Shown here: one piece after another, positions 16,496 to 25,500 of the stretch
Numbering within the stretch: position 1 is the first letter of the stretch
Layout of the letters: the number at the start of each line of letters is the position of its first letter
NCBI RefSeq assembly: GCF_000717595.1
Contig: NZ_JNZO01000032.1
Coordinates: 1-64,000 of the forward strand
Source of the DNA: Streptomyces flavochromogenes
GTDB lineage: Bacteria; Actinomycetota; Actinomycetes; Streptomycetales; Streptomycetaceae
Reading direction: 5' to 3'
DNA length: 64,000 nucleotides
The notes under the pieces: model-generated
What the model saw: the letters and a program-made list of their open reading frames with translations, nothing else
What the model was told of the DNA's origin: nothing
Databases searched by the model: none
Made by a program: the position numbers and the translations under genes

Positions 16496-19309
16496 GTGTC
16501 CGTCTTCAACAAGCTCATGCGTGCAGGCGAAGGAAAGATCCTGCGCAAACTGCACCGCATCGCGGACCAGGTCAACTCCATCGAAGAGGACTTCGTCAAC
16601 CTCTCCGACGCCGAGTTGCGGGCGCTCACCGATGAGTACAAGCAGCGGTACGCCGACGGCGAGAGCCTCGACGACCTGATGCCCGAAGCGTTCGCGACGG
16701 TCCGCGAGGCCGCCAAGCGTGTCCTCGGTCAGCGCCACTACGACGTCCAGCTGATGGGTGGTGCCGCGCTCCACCTCGGCTATGTCGCCGAGATGAAGAC
16801 CGGTGAGGGCAAGACCCTCGTGGGTACCCTCCCGGCGTACCTCAACGCGCTCTCCGGCAAGGGCGTGCACCTGATCACGGTCAACGACTACCTGGCCGAG
16901 CGGGACTCCGAGCTCATGGGCCGGGTCCACCGCTTCCTGGGTCTGTCCATCGGCTGCATCCTCGCCAACATGACGCCGGCCCAGCGCCGTGAGCAGTACA
17001 ACTGCGACATCACGTACGGCACGAACAACGAGTTCGGCTTCGACTACCTCCGCGACAACATGGCGTGGTCCCAGGACGAGCTCGTCCAGCGCGGCCACAA
17101 CTTCGCCTGTGTCGACGAGGTCGACTCCATCCTCGTCGACGAGGCCCGTACGCCGCTGATCATCTCCGGCCCGGCCGACCAGGCGACGAAGTGGTACGGC
17201 GACTTCGCCAAGCTCGTCACCCGCCTGTCCAAGGGCGAGCCCGGCAACCAGCTCAAGGGCATCGAGGAGACCGGCGACTACGAGGTCGACGAGAAGAAGC
17301 GCACCGTCGCCATCCACGAGGCCGGTGTCGCCAAGGTCGAGGACTGGCTTGGCATCGACAACCTCTACGAGTCGGTGAACACCCCGCTCGTGGGCTACTT
17401 GAACAACGCCATCAAGGCGAAGGAACTGTTCAAGAAGGACAAGGACTACGTCGTCATGGACGGCGAAGTCATGATCGTCGACGAGCACACCGGCCGTATC
17501 CTCGCCGGCCGCCGCTACAACGAGGGCATGCACCAGGCGATCGAGGCGAAGGAAGGGGTGGCGATCAAGGACGAGAACCAGACCCTCGCCACGATCACCC
17601 TGCAGAACTTCTTCCTCCTGTACTCGAAGCTCTCCGGCATGACCGGTACGGCCATGACCGAGGCCGCCGAGTTCCACCAGATCTACAAGCTGGGCGTCGT
17701 CCCGATCCCGACGAACAGGCCGATGATCCGCAAGGACCAGTCCGACCTGATCTACCGGACCGAGGTCGCCAAGTTCGCGGCCGTCGTCGACGACATCGCG
17801 GAGAAGCACGAGAAGGGTCAGCCGATCCTCGTCGGCACGACCTCCGTCGAGAAGTCCGAGTACCTCTCGCAGCAGCTCTCCAAGCGCGGTGTCCAGCACG
17901 AGGTCCTCAACGCCAAGCACCACGACCGCGAGGCGAGCATCGTCGCCCAGGCCGGTCGCCGCGGCGCCGTCACCGTCGCCACGAACATGGCCGGTCGCGG
18001 TACGGACATCAAGCTCGGCGGCAACCCGGACGACCTCGCCGAGGCCGAGCTGCGCCAGGCGGGTCTCGACCCGGTCGACCACGTCGAGGAGTGGGCCGCG
18101 GCCCTTCCCGCCGCCCTGGAGCGCGCCGTGAAGGCCGTGAAGGCGGAGTTCGAGGAGGTCAAGGACCTCGGCGGGCTGTACGTCCTCGGTACCGAGCGCC
18201 ACGAGTCGCGCCGTATCGACAACCAGCTGCGCGGTCGTTCGGGCCGTCAGGGCGACCCGGGCGAGTCCCGGTTCTACCTCTCGCTCGGCGACGACCTGAT
18301 GCGTCTGTTCAAGGCGCAGATGGTCGAGCGCGTGATGGCCATGGCCAACGTGCCGGACGACGTGCCGATCGAGAACAAGATGGTCACCCGGGCGATCGCC
18401 TCCGCCCAGTCGCAGGTCGAGACGCAGAACTTCGAGACGCGTAAGAACGTCCTGAAGTACGACGACGTCCTCAACCGGCAGCGTCAGGTCATCTACGGCG
18501 AGCGCCGCCGCGTCCTGGAGGGCGAGGACCTGCACGAGCAGATCCAGCACTTCATGGACGACACGATCGACGACTACATCCGTCAGGAGACCGCCGAGGG
18601 CTTCGCGGAGGAGTGGGACCTCGACCGTCTGTGGAACGCCTTCAAGCAGCTCTACCCGGTGAAGGTGACCGTGGACGAGCTGGAGGACGCGGCCGGGGAC
18701 CGGGCGGGCATCACCGCCGAGTTCATCGCCGAGTCCATCAAGGACGACATCCACGAGCAGTACGACTCGCGGGAGAAGCAGCTCGGCTCGGAGATCATGC
18801 GTGAGCTGGAGCGCCGCGTGGTCCTGTCCGTCCTGGACCGCAAGTGGCGCGAGCACCTCTACGAGATGGACTACCTCCAGGAGGGCATCGGCCTGCGCGC
18901 CATGGCGCAGAAGGACCCGCTGGTCGAGTACCAGCGCGAGGGCTTCGACATGTTCACCGCCATGATGGAGGGCATCAAGGAGGAGTCCGTCGGCTACCTG
19001 TTCAACCTGGAGGTCCAGGTCGAGCAGCAGGTCGAGGAGGTCCCGGTGCAGGCGAGCGGTCCGTCGCTCGCCAAGGAGGACGCGGTGCCGGCCGGTGCCG
19101 GGCGTCCGGAGATCCGCGCCAAGGGGCTCGACGCCCCGCAGCGGCCGGACCGGCTGCACTTCTCCGCGCCGACCGTGGACGGTGACGGCGGTGTCGTCGA
19201 GGGCGACTTCGCCTCGGACGACGTCGATGCCGGTGACGGGATGACGCGGGCGGAGCGCCGCAAGGCGCAGAAGAACGCGGGTGGCGGCGGGCGTCGTCGC
19301 AAGAAGTGA
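16496..19309 (+). CDS. secA: protein translocase ATPase SecA
   Basis: A 937-residue SecA. The DEAD-like motor has Walker A MKTGEGKT near residue 98, the [19 protein letters not shown] motif, the preprotein crosslinking domain, and motif VI in [21 protein letters not shown]. It drives Sec-dependent secretion through SecYEG and is essential. The GTG at 16496 was chosen because AAGGAGA precedes it and it gives the canonical [14 protein letters not shown] start. The C terminus ends in a basic Gly/Arg/Lys tail without the CxCxSGxxxxxCHG zinc motif that binds SecB in proteobacteria; that absence is normal in actinobacteria. The gene is monocistronic, with a terminator just after it. Confidence 0.98.
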   Translation: MSVFNKLMRAGEGKILRKLHRIADQVNSIEEDFVNLSDAELRALTDEYKQRYADGESLDDLMPEAFATVREAAKRVLGQRHYDVQLMGGAALHLGYVAEMKTGEGKTLVGTLPAYLNALSGKGVHLITVNDYLAERDSELMGRVHRFLGLSIGCILANMTPAQRREQYNCDITYGTNNEFGFDYLRDNMAWSQDELVQRGHNFACVDEVDSILVDEARTPLIISGPADQATKWYGDFAKLVTRLSKGEPGNQLKGIEETGDYEVDEKKRTVAIHEAGVAKVEDWLGIDNLYESVNTPLVGYLNNAIKAKELFKKDKDYVVMDGEVMIVDEHTGRILAGRRYNEGMHQAIEAKEGVAIKDENQTLATITLQNFFLLYSKLSGMTGTAMTEAAEFHQIYKLGVVPIPTNRPMIRKDQSDLIYRTEVAKFAAVVDDIAEKHEKGQPILVGTTSVEKSEYLSQQLSKRGVQHEVLNAKHHDREASIVAQAGRRGAVTVATNMAGRGTDIKLGGNPDDLAEAELRQAGLDPVDHVEEWAAALPAALERAVKAVKAEFEEVKDLGGLYVLGTERHESRRIDNQLRGRSGRQGDPGESRFYLSLGDDLMRLFKAQMVERVMAMANVPDDVPIENKMVTRAIASAQSQVETQNFETRKNVLKYDDVLNRQRQVIYGERRRVLEGEDLHEQIQHFMDDTIDDYIRQETAEGFAEEWDLDRLWNAFKQLYPVKVTVDELEDAAGDRAGITAEFIAESIKDDIHEQYDSREKQLGSEIMRELERRVVLSVLDRKWREHLYEMDYLQEGIGLRAMAQKDPLVEYQREGFDMFTAMMEGIKEESVGYLFNLEVQVEQQVEEVPVQASGPSLAKEDAVPAGAGRPEIRAKGLDAPQRPDRLHFSAPTVDGDGGVVEGDFASDDVDAGDGMTRAERRKAQKNAGGGGRRRKK

Positions 19310-19370
19310 CGTGGAGCCGCTCGTGCGGCGCCGCTGAGGCGGTGCCGCCGGCGCGGTGAGTTCGTCGCGG

Positions 19371-19403
19371 AGGGGTCGGTTGCCCGGTGGGCGGCCGGCC
19401 CCT
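19371..19403. terminator. bidirectional terminator between secA and the Rv3235-like gene
   Basis: AGGGGTCGGTTGCCC pairs with GGGCGGCCGGCCCCT across a GGT loop, with several G-U pairs. It lies between the convergent stops at 19309 and 19407. Confidence 0.65.
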
Positions 19404-19406
19404 TCG

Positions 19407-19880
19407 TCATGCCGGGTGGGGCGCGGGGCGGGCCGTCGCGCCCAGGCCGTCGAGTTCCACCGCGGCGCAGCGCCAGCGCTGGTCCTCGCCGCGTTCGAGG
19501 CGGAACGCCATGGCCCGTACGCGGGCGCCGGTGGCGATCGTCGCGAAGGCCTCGACCGCGGTCCGGTCGGTGTCCACCTGGACCGAGCAGCGGCGCAGGA
19601 CCGGGCGGGGGCCGAGGGAGCGCAGGGGCGTCTCGGGGGCGATCCGGACGAGCTGTTCGTAGGCCTCGCCGACGGTGTGGCCGAGCATCCAGTGGACCGG
19701 GCGTTCGCCGCTCAGTACGGCGAGGAGGCGCTCGGCGAAGACGGTGTGCGGGGGGAGGGCACGGGGGTGGCTCGCGCGGGGGTGGGTGCCCGCCGGGCCG
19801 CGGGGGCGGGTGCCCGCGGGGCCGCCGGGCACCCTGCGGGGGCGCGGGGTGCCGGTCGTGGTGAGGGTGGTGGTGGTCAT
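19407..19880 (-). CDS. Rv3235-family protein
   Basis: A 157-residue protein whose C-terminal half matches the actinobacterial Rv3235 type: VFAERLLAVLSGERPVHWMLGHTVGEAYEQL, then a strand-rich part with RAMAFRLERGEDQRWRCAAVELDG. Members are found next to secA in mycobacteria and Streptomyces, and their function is not known. The first 45 residues are Thr/Pro/Arg-rich and look disordered. The ATG at 19880 was kept because it is the only plausible start. It converges on secA. Confidence 0.75.
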   Translation of the reverse strand: MTTTTLTTTGTPRPRRVPGGPAGTRPRGPAGTHPRASHPRALPPHTVFAERLLAVLSGERPVHWMLGHTVGEAYEQLVRIAPETPLRSLGPRPVLRRCSVQVDTDRTAVEAFATIATGARVRAMAFRLERGEDQRWRCAAVELDGLGATARPAPHPA

Positions 19881-20159
19881 GGTGGGCCTGCCCCTGTCGT
19901 CGCGTCACCGAGAGGTACTGGTCGGTAACTTTCCGTTGGGGATCTTGTACGGGTGGGCTCGGAGGGGCCGCAAGGAGTCCGCCGCCGCGCGGCGGCTCGA
20001 AAACGGAATCACCTATCCGGGTGACGCGGAGGAAAATCGGCTCCCGGGGGTCCTGAGAAGGGCCCGTCGGAGTGGACGTACGCCGACTCCGGCCGTCCAC
20101 CCCGAAGGGGGACTCCGCACGTATCCTGAGGGCCTCTCCGTCTACGAAAGCGGCCAGCC

Positions 20160-20666
20160 ATGCGCGTGTACGTCCCCCTGACCCTCCCCGGTCTCGCACA
20201 GGCGCACAAGGCGGGCGAGCTGGGCCCCGGTCCGCTGACCGCCTACGCCGTCACCCCCGCCCTGCGCGAGTGGTACGTCTCCGACGACATCGAGGAGCTG
20301 GAGTACGCGGCGCTCAACCGGGCCGCGTCCGCCTCCCTGCGGCTGCTCGCCGGGGACCCCGAGGCGCCCCGGCGCCGGATCGTCGTCGCCGTCGACGTCG
20401 CCGACAAGGACGCGGCCACGGACCCCGACGGGGCGCTGACCGTGAGCTCCATCGGCGAGGTCCGGATCGCCGGGCCCGTACGCCTCGCCAAGGCGGCGGC
20501 CGTGCACGCCGACGCGGACGACGCGGAGGCGGACGTGACGGCGGCGGCGGAGGCGCTGGGCGCGGCGGACCAGGGGGACGACGACGCGCAGTTCGTCGTC
20601 GACGGGGCCGAGGACCACGAGCTGCTGTGGTTCGGGGTGCAGGAGATCCCCGGGCTGCTGGGCTGA
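20160..20666 (+). CDS. DUF6912 family protein
   Basis: A 168-residue acidic protein. The start MRVYVPLTLPGLAQA, the central AYAVTPALREWYVSDDIEELEYAALNRAA and the end ELLWFGVQEIPGLL are typical of a conserved actinobacterial family annotated DUF6912. Residues about 115-150 are very rich in Ala, Asp and Glu. There are no catalytic motifs or membrane segments. Conservation of the family beside secA and the following HAD phosphatase suggests a housekeeping role, but none is known. Confidence 0.75.
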   Translation: MRVYVPLTLPGLAQAHKAGELGPGPLTAYAVTPALREWYVSDDIEELEYAALNRAASASLRLLAGDPEAPRRRIVVAVDVADKDAATDPDGALTVSSIGEVRIAGPVRLAKAAAVHADADDAEADVTAAAEALGAADQGDDDAQFVVDGAEDHELLWFGVQEIPGLLG

Positions 20667-20759
20667 CGTCGTCGGGTCCCGGGGCGTGGCCGGCGGTCCT
20701 GGCCGCTCATGGCGGCCGCCGGTCGGATGGCTGTCGGTGGGGCCGGGTACCGTCTCCCC

Positions 20760-21431
20760 ATGGGGAAGCGCGACGGCTTGCGCGGCAAGCATCTGGTCTG
20801 GGACTGGAACGGCACACTGCTCGACGACATCAGTGCGGTCATCGGGGCGACCAACGCGGCGTTCGCCGAGCTGGGGCTCGAATCGATCACTCTTGAGCGG
20901 TACCGGGAGCTCTACACGGTGCCCGTGCCCAAGTTCTACGAGCGGCTCATGGGACGGTTGCCCACCGACGCCGAGTGGTCCGTCATGGACGGCGCCTTCC
21001 ATCGGCACTACTGGGAGCGGGCCGAAGCCTGCGGGCTGACCGCCGGGGCCGCGGAGCTGCTCGCGGCGCGGCAGGCGTCCGGCTTCACCCAGTCACTGCT
21101 GTCGCTCGCGCCGCACGCGGAGTTGGTGCCGCTGGTGCGGAGGCACGGGATCGCGGAGCGGTTCGTACGGATGGACGGGCGGGTCGACGCGTCCACGGAC
21201 GGGAAGTCGGGGCACATGGTCCGGCACCTGGCCGCGCTCGAAGGGGTGCTCGCCGAGCGGGTCGTCGTCATCGGTGACGCGGCGGACGACGCGATCGCGG
21301 CGCGGCATGTCGGGGCTCGGGCGGTGCTGTACACCGGGGGGTCGCACAGCCGGGCCTCGCTCTCACGGGTCGGGGTGCCGGTGGTCGACACCCTGGAGGA
21401 GGCCGTGGCTGTCGCGGAGGAGCTGGTCTGA
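20760..21431 (+). CDS. HAD-superfamily hydrolase (Gph-like)
   Basis: A 223-residue HAD subfamily IA protein. Motif I is WDWNGTLLDD near residue 12, with the nucleophilic Asp followed by Trp-Asn instead of the usual x-Asp, so the general acid position is Asn. The cap domain follows, then motif II near SLLSLAPH, the conserved Lys in GKSGHMVRHLAA, and motif III in VVVIGDAADDAIAARHVG. It is probably a small phosphatase like phosphoglycolate phosphatase; the substrate is unknown. The ATG at 20760 has TACCGT 6 bases upstream and no Shine-Dalgarno, which suggests a leaderless mRNA. Confidence 0.88.
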   Translation: MGKRDGLRGKHLVWDWNGTLLDDISAVIGATNAAFAELGLESITLERYRELYTVPVPKFYERLMGRLPTDAEWSVMDGAFHRHYWERAEACGLTAGAAELLAARQASGFTQSLLSLAPHAELVPLVRRHGIAERFVRMDGRVDASTDGKSGHMVRHLAALEGVLAERVVVIGDAADDAIAARHVGARAVLYTGGSHSRASLSRVGVPVVDTLEEAVAVAEELV

Positions 21432-21432
21432 C

Positions 21433-21511
21433 GGGTTCCGCCCGGTGGCGGGGAGGGGGCCTGAGGGCCGGGTTCCGCCCGGGGGCGGGGCCTGAGGGCC
21501 GGGTGCCGCCC
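21433..21511. repeat. short GC-rich direct repeats between convergent genes
   Basis: GGGTTCCGCCC appears at 21433 and 21470, and as GGGTGCCGCCC at 21501. The first two copies are each followed, at slightly different distances, by GGCCTGAGGGCC, giving a 31-37-base unit. It fills the gap between the HAD gene and the convergent DJ-1 gene and may serve as a terminator. Confidence 0.6.
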
Positions 21512-21537
21512 ACCACCGGGCCGGCGTCAGCCCGGCG

Positions 21538-22092
21538 TCAGGCCTTGGCGCGGAGGACCTTCAGGAATTCACGCATCCAGGTGGGGTGGTCCGGCCAGGC
21601 CCTTGAGGAGACCAGGAGACCGTCCACCACCGCCGCGCTGTCCTGGAAGGTCGCGCCGGCCGCCTGCATGTCCAGTTCCAGGGCCGGGTACGCCGTGACC
21701 CTGCGGCCCTCCAGGCCGCCGACCGCCGCCGTCAGGAGCGGGCCGTGGCAGATCTGGGCCACCGGCTTGTCCGCGTCGAAGAAGGCCTTCAGGATCTTGC
21801 GCAGCTCCGGGTCGTTGCGCAGGTACTCCGGCGCCCGGCCGCCCGGGATCACCACCGCCGCGTACGCGCCCGGGTCGACCTCGGAGAAGGCCAGGTCGGC
21901 GGGCCAGGTGTAGCCGGGCTTCTCGGTGTACGTGTCGAAGCCCGGCTCGAAGTCGTGGACGACGAAGCGGAGCTGCTTGCGGGCGGGGGCGGCGATGTCG
22001 ACCTCGTAGCCCTCTTCCAGTAGCCGCTGGTAGGGGTACATCACCTCCAGCGATTCCGCCGCGTCCCCGGTCACGATCAGGATCTTCGCCAT
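21538..22092 (-). CDS. DJ-1/PfpI family protein
   Basis: A 184-residue single-domain class I glutamine-amidotransferase-like protein. The nucleophile elbow VAQICHGPLL has Cys115 followed by His116, and an acidic residue in the ESLE loop near residue 16 is placed as in DJ-1/PfpI proteins. Family members act as proteases, glyoxalases or deglycases, chaperones or hydratases, so the reaction cannot be named. The start MAKILIVTGD is canonical. It is divergent from the glutamate dehydrogenase gene. Confidence 0.88.
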   Translation of the reverse strand: MAKILIVTGDAAESLEVMYPYQRLLEEGYEVDIAAPARKQLRFVVHDFEPGFDTYTEKPGYTWPADLAFSEVDPGAYAAVVIPGGRAPEYLRNDPELRKILKAFFDADKPVAQICHGPLLTAAVGGLEGRRVTAYPALELDMQAAGATFQDSAAVVDGLLVSSRAWPDHPTWMREFLKVLRAKA

Positions 22093-22526
22093 GGCTCTCC
22101 CAGATCACAGATGGTCGGTCTGCCGTGCTGCGCCCATGCTCGCGTACACGCTGCCCGCGGCGGGGTGCTTTGCCAAGAGGACATGTGTCGCTGTCCAGAA
22201 CGTCAAACTTCCACCCCCGCTTTTGTACACATACGGACCATGACGGTTCGGGGGGCGAGGGCGATAGGCTTTTGCCGTGATCAGCGCGATACGCCGAGGG
22301 GGCAGTGAAGCCCCCGGCTGCCGCCCGGTCCGCGACAGCGGCCGGGCCGACAGTGCGTTCGCCGATCCTCTCCGTCCGGGCGCGCCGCTCTCCGTGGCCG
22401 ATAACGACCCGGGCATCTCTCATTCGGGCATAACGTCGTCTTCGACCGGAATCACCGCGTCGAGGCGTCGTTCTGTCCTTTCTTCCACCGACGTCACGCA
22501 ACGGCGCGCGACAGGAGTCAGAGGAC
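22093..22526. other. divergent region and long leader of the glutamate dehydrogenase gene
   Basis: This region has no gene. A TAGGCT at 22264-22269 is a plausible plus-strand -10 element; from there the gdh mRNA would have a leader of about 250 bases. The leader starts with a hairpin GGGGGC-AGTGAA-GCCCCC (22298-22315) followed by a second GC-rich hairpin at about 22329-22351. I do not recognise a known riboswitch. Confidence 0.5.
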
Positions 22527-25500
22527 ATGCAGACCAAGCTGGACGAAGCCAAGGCCGAGCTGCTCGAAAGGGCCGCTCGGGTAGCTGAGCACAGCCCGGT
22601 CGGGGGGCGACTTCCGACGGGCCCTGAGGGTGCCGGGAAGCACCCGGACCGGGACACCGTGCTCGAGTACCTCCAGCGCTACTACCTGCACACCGCGCCG
22701 GAGGACCTCGGCGACCGGGACCCGGTCGACGTGTTCGGCGCGGCGCTCTCTCACTACCGCCTCGCGGAGAACCGTCCGCAGGGCACGGCGAACGTGCGCG
22801 TCCACACTCCGACGGTCGAGGAGAACGGCTGGACGAGCAGCCACTCCGTCGTCGAGGTCGTCACCGACGACATGCCGTTCCTGGTGGACTCGGTCACCAA
22901 CGAGCTCTCGCGCCAGGGCCGCGGCATCCATGTCGTGATCCACCCGCAGGTCCTCGTCCGCCGCGACCTCACGGGCAAGCTCATCGAGGTCCTGTCGGCG
23001 CAGATCCAGGGCGAGCTGCCGCACGACGCGCTCACCGAGTCGTGGATCCACGTCGAGATCGACCGGGAGACCGACCGCGCCGATCTCAAGCAGATCACCG
23101 CCGATCTGCTGCGCGTCCTGTCCGACGTCCGTGAGACGGTCGAGGACTGGGAGAAGATGCGCGACACCGCCCTGCGGATCGCCGAGGGCCTCCCGGCCGA
23201 GCCCACCGCCTCCGACCTGCGTCCGACCGAGGTGGAGGAGGCCCGCGAGCTGCTGCGCTGGCTCGCCGACGACCACTTCACCTTCCTCGGCTACCGCGAG
23301 TACCAGCTGGTCAACGGTGACGCCCTGTCCGCCGTGCCCGGCACCGGCCTCGGCATCCTGCGTTCCGACCCGCAGCACTCGGGCGACGACCAGGGCCACC
23401 ACGCCCACCCCGTCTCGCCGTCCTTCAGCAGGCTGCCCGAGGACGTCCGCGCCAAGGCGCGCGAGCACAAGCTGCTGATCCTGACGAAGGCCAACAGCCG
23501 CTCGACCGTGCACCGCCCCTCGTACCTCGACTACGTCGGTGTGAAGAAGTTCGACGCCGACGGCAACGTCATCGGTGAGCGCCGCTTCCTCGGCCTGTTC
23601 TCCTCGGCCGCCTACACCGAGTCCGTGCGCCGTGTTCCCGTCGTCAAGCGCAAGGTCCAGGAGGTCCTGGCGGGCGCGGGCTTCTCGCCGAACAGCCACG
23701 ACGGCCGCGACCTGCTCCAGATCCTGGAGACGTACCCGCGCGACGAGCTGTTCCAGACCCCGGCCGACCAGCTCCGGTCCGTCGTCACCAGCGTCCTGTA
23801 CCTCCAGGAGCGGCGCCGGCTGCGCCTGTACCTGCGCCAGGACGAGTACGGCCGCTACTACTCGGCCCTCGTCTACCTGCCGCGGGACCGCTACACGACC
23901 CGTGTCCGGCTGCGGATCATCGACATCCTGAAGGAGGAGCTCGACGGCACCAGCGTCGACTTCACCGCCTGGAACACCGAGTCGATCCTGTCCCGGCTGC
24001 ACTTCGTCGTCCGCGTCCAGCCCGGCACCGAGCTGGCGAAGCTCACCGACGCCGACGTCGACCGCATCGAGGCCCGGCTCGTCGAGGCCGCCCGCTCCTG
24101 GTCCGACGGCTTCGCCGAGGCGCTCAACGCCGAGTGCGGCGAGGAGCGTGCCGCGGAGCTGCTCCGCCGTTACGGCAACGCCTTCCCCGAGGGCTACAAG
24201 GCCGACCACTCGCCGCGCGCGGCCGTCGCCGACCTGGTGCACCTGGAGGCCCTCGCCCGGACCGGCGGCGGCAAGGACTTCGCTCTCTCGCTCTACGAGC
24301 CGGTCGGCGCGGGCCCCGGCGAGCGCCGCTTCAAGATCTACAAGACGGGCGACCCGATCTCCCTGTCCGCCGTGCTCCCGGTGCTCAACCGGCTCGGCGT
24401 CGAGGTGACCGACGAGCGGCCGTACGAGCTGCGCTGCGCCGACCGCACGCACGCCTGGGTCTACGACTTCGGTCTGCGGATGCCCGTCGCGACCGGCAAC
24501 GGCGGCGACTACCTCGGCGACGACGCCCGCGAGCGTTTCCAGGAGGCCTTCGCCGCCACCTGGACCGGCGAGGCCGAGAACGACAACTTCAACTCGCTCG
24601 TCCTCTCCGCCGGCCTCAACTGGCGCGAGGCGATGGTGCTGCGCGCCTACGCCAAGTACCTGCGCCAGGCCGGTTCGACGTTCAGCCAGGACTACATGGA
24701 GGACACCCTCCGCAACAACGTCCACACCACCCGGCTGCTCGTCAACCTCTTCGAGGCCCGGATGGCCCCGGAGCGCCAGCGCGCCGGCACCGAGCTGATC
24801 GACGCCCTCATGGAGGAGCTGGACGCCGCCCTCGACCAGGTCGCGAGCCTGGACGAGGACCGGATCCTGCGGTCCTTCCTGACCGTCATCAAGGCCACGC
24901 TGCGGACGAACTTCTTCCAGGTGACGGCGGACGGTACGCCGCACTCGTACGTGTCGATGAAGTTCGACCCGCAGGCCATCCCGGACCTTCCCGCGCCCCG
25001 CCCGGCTTTCGAGATCTGGGTGTACTCCCCGCGCGTCGAGGGTGTCCACCTGCGCTTCGGCAAGGTCGCCCGAGGCGGTCTGCGCTGGTCCGACCGCCGC
25101 GAGGACTTCCGTACGGAGATCCTCGGCCTGGTCAAGGCGCAGATGGTGAAGAACACCGTCATCGTGCCCGTCGGCGCCAAGGGCGGCTTCGTCGCCAAGC
25201 AGCTCCCGGACCCGTCCGTGGACCGTGACGCCTGGCTGGCCGAGGGCATCGCCTCGTACAAGACCTTCATCTCGGCGCTGCTCGACATCACCGACAACCT
25301 GGTCGCGGGCGAGGTCGTGCCGCCCCTCGACGTGGTCCGCCACGACGAGGACGACACCTACCTGGTGGTCGCCGCCGACAAGGGCACCGCGACCTTCTCC
25401 GACATCGCCAACGGGGTCGCCGAGTCGTACGGCTTCTGGCTCGGCGACGCGTTCGCCTCCGGCGGCTCCGCCGGATACGACCACAAGGGCATGGGCATCA

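Noticed and set aside
16493..19159. 888-codon minus-strand open frame opposite secA
   Set aside because: Antisense shadow of SecA with no motif.
19240..19309. C-terminal zinc-binding motif of SecA
   Set aside because: The CxCxSGx5CHG pattern is absent; the protein ends in a basic tail, which is normal for actinobacteria.
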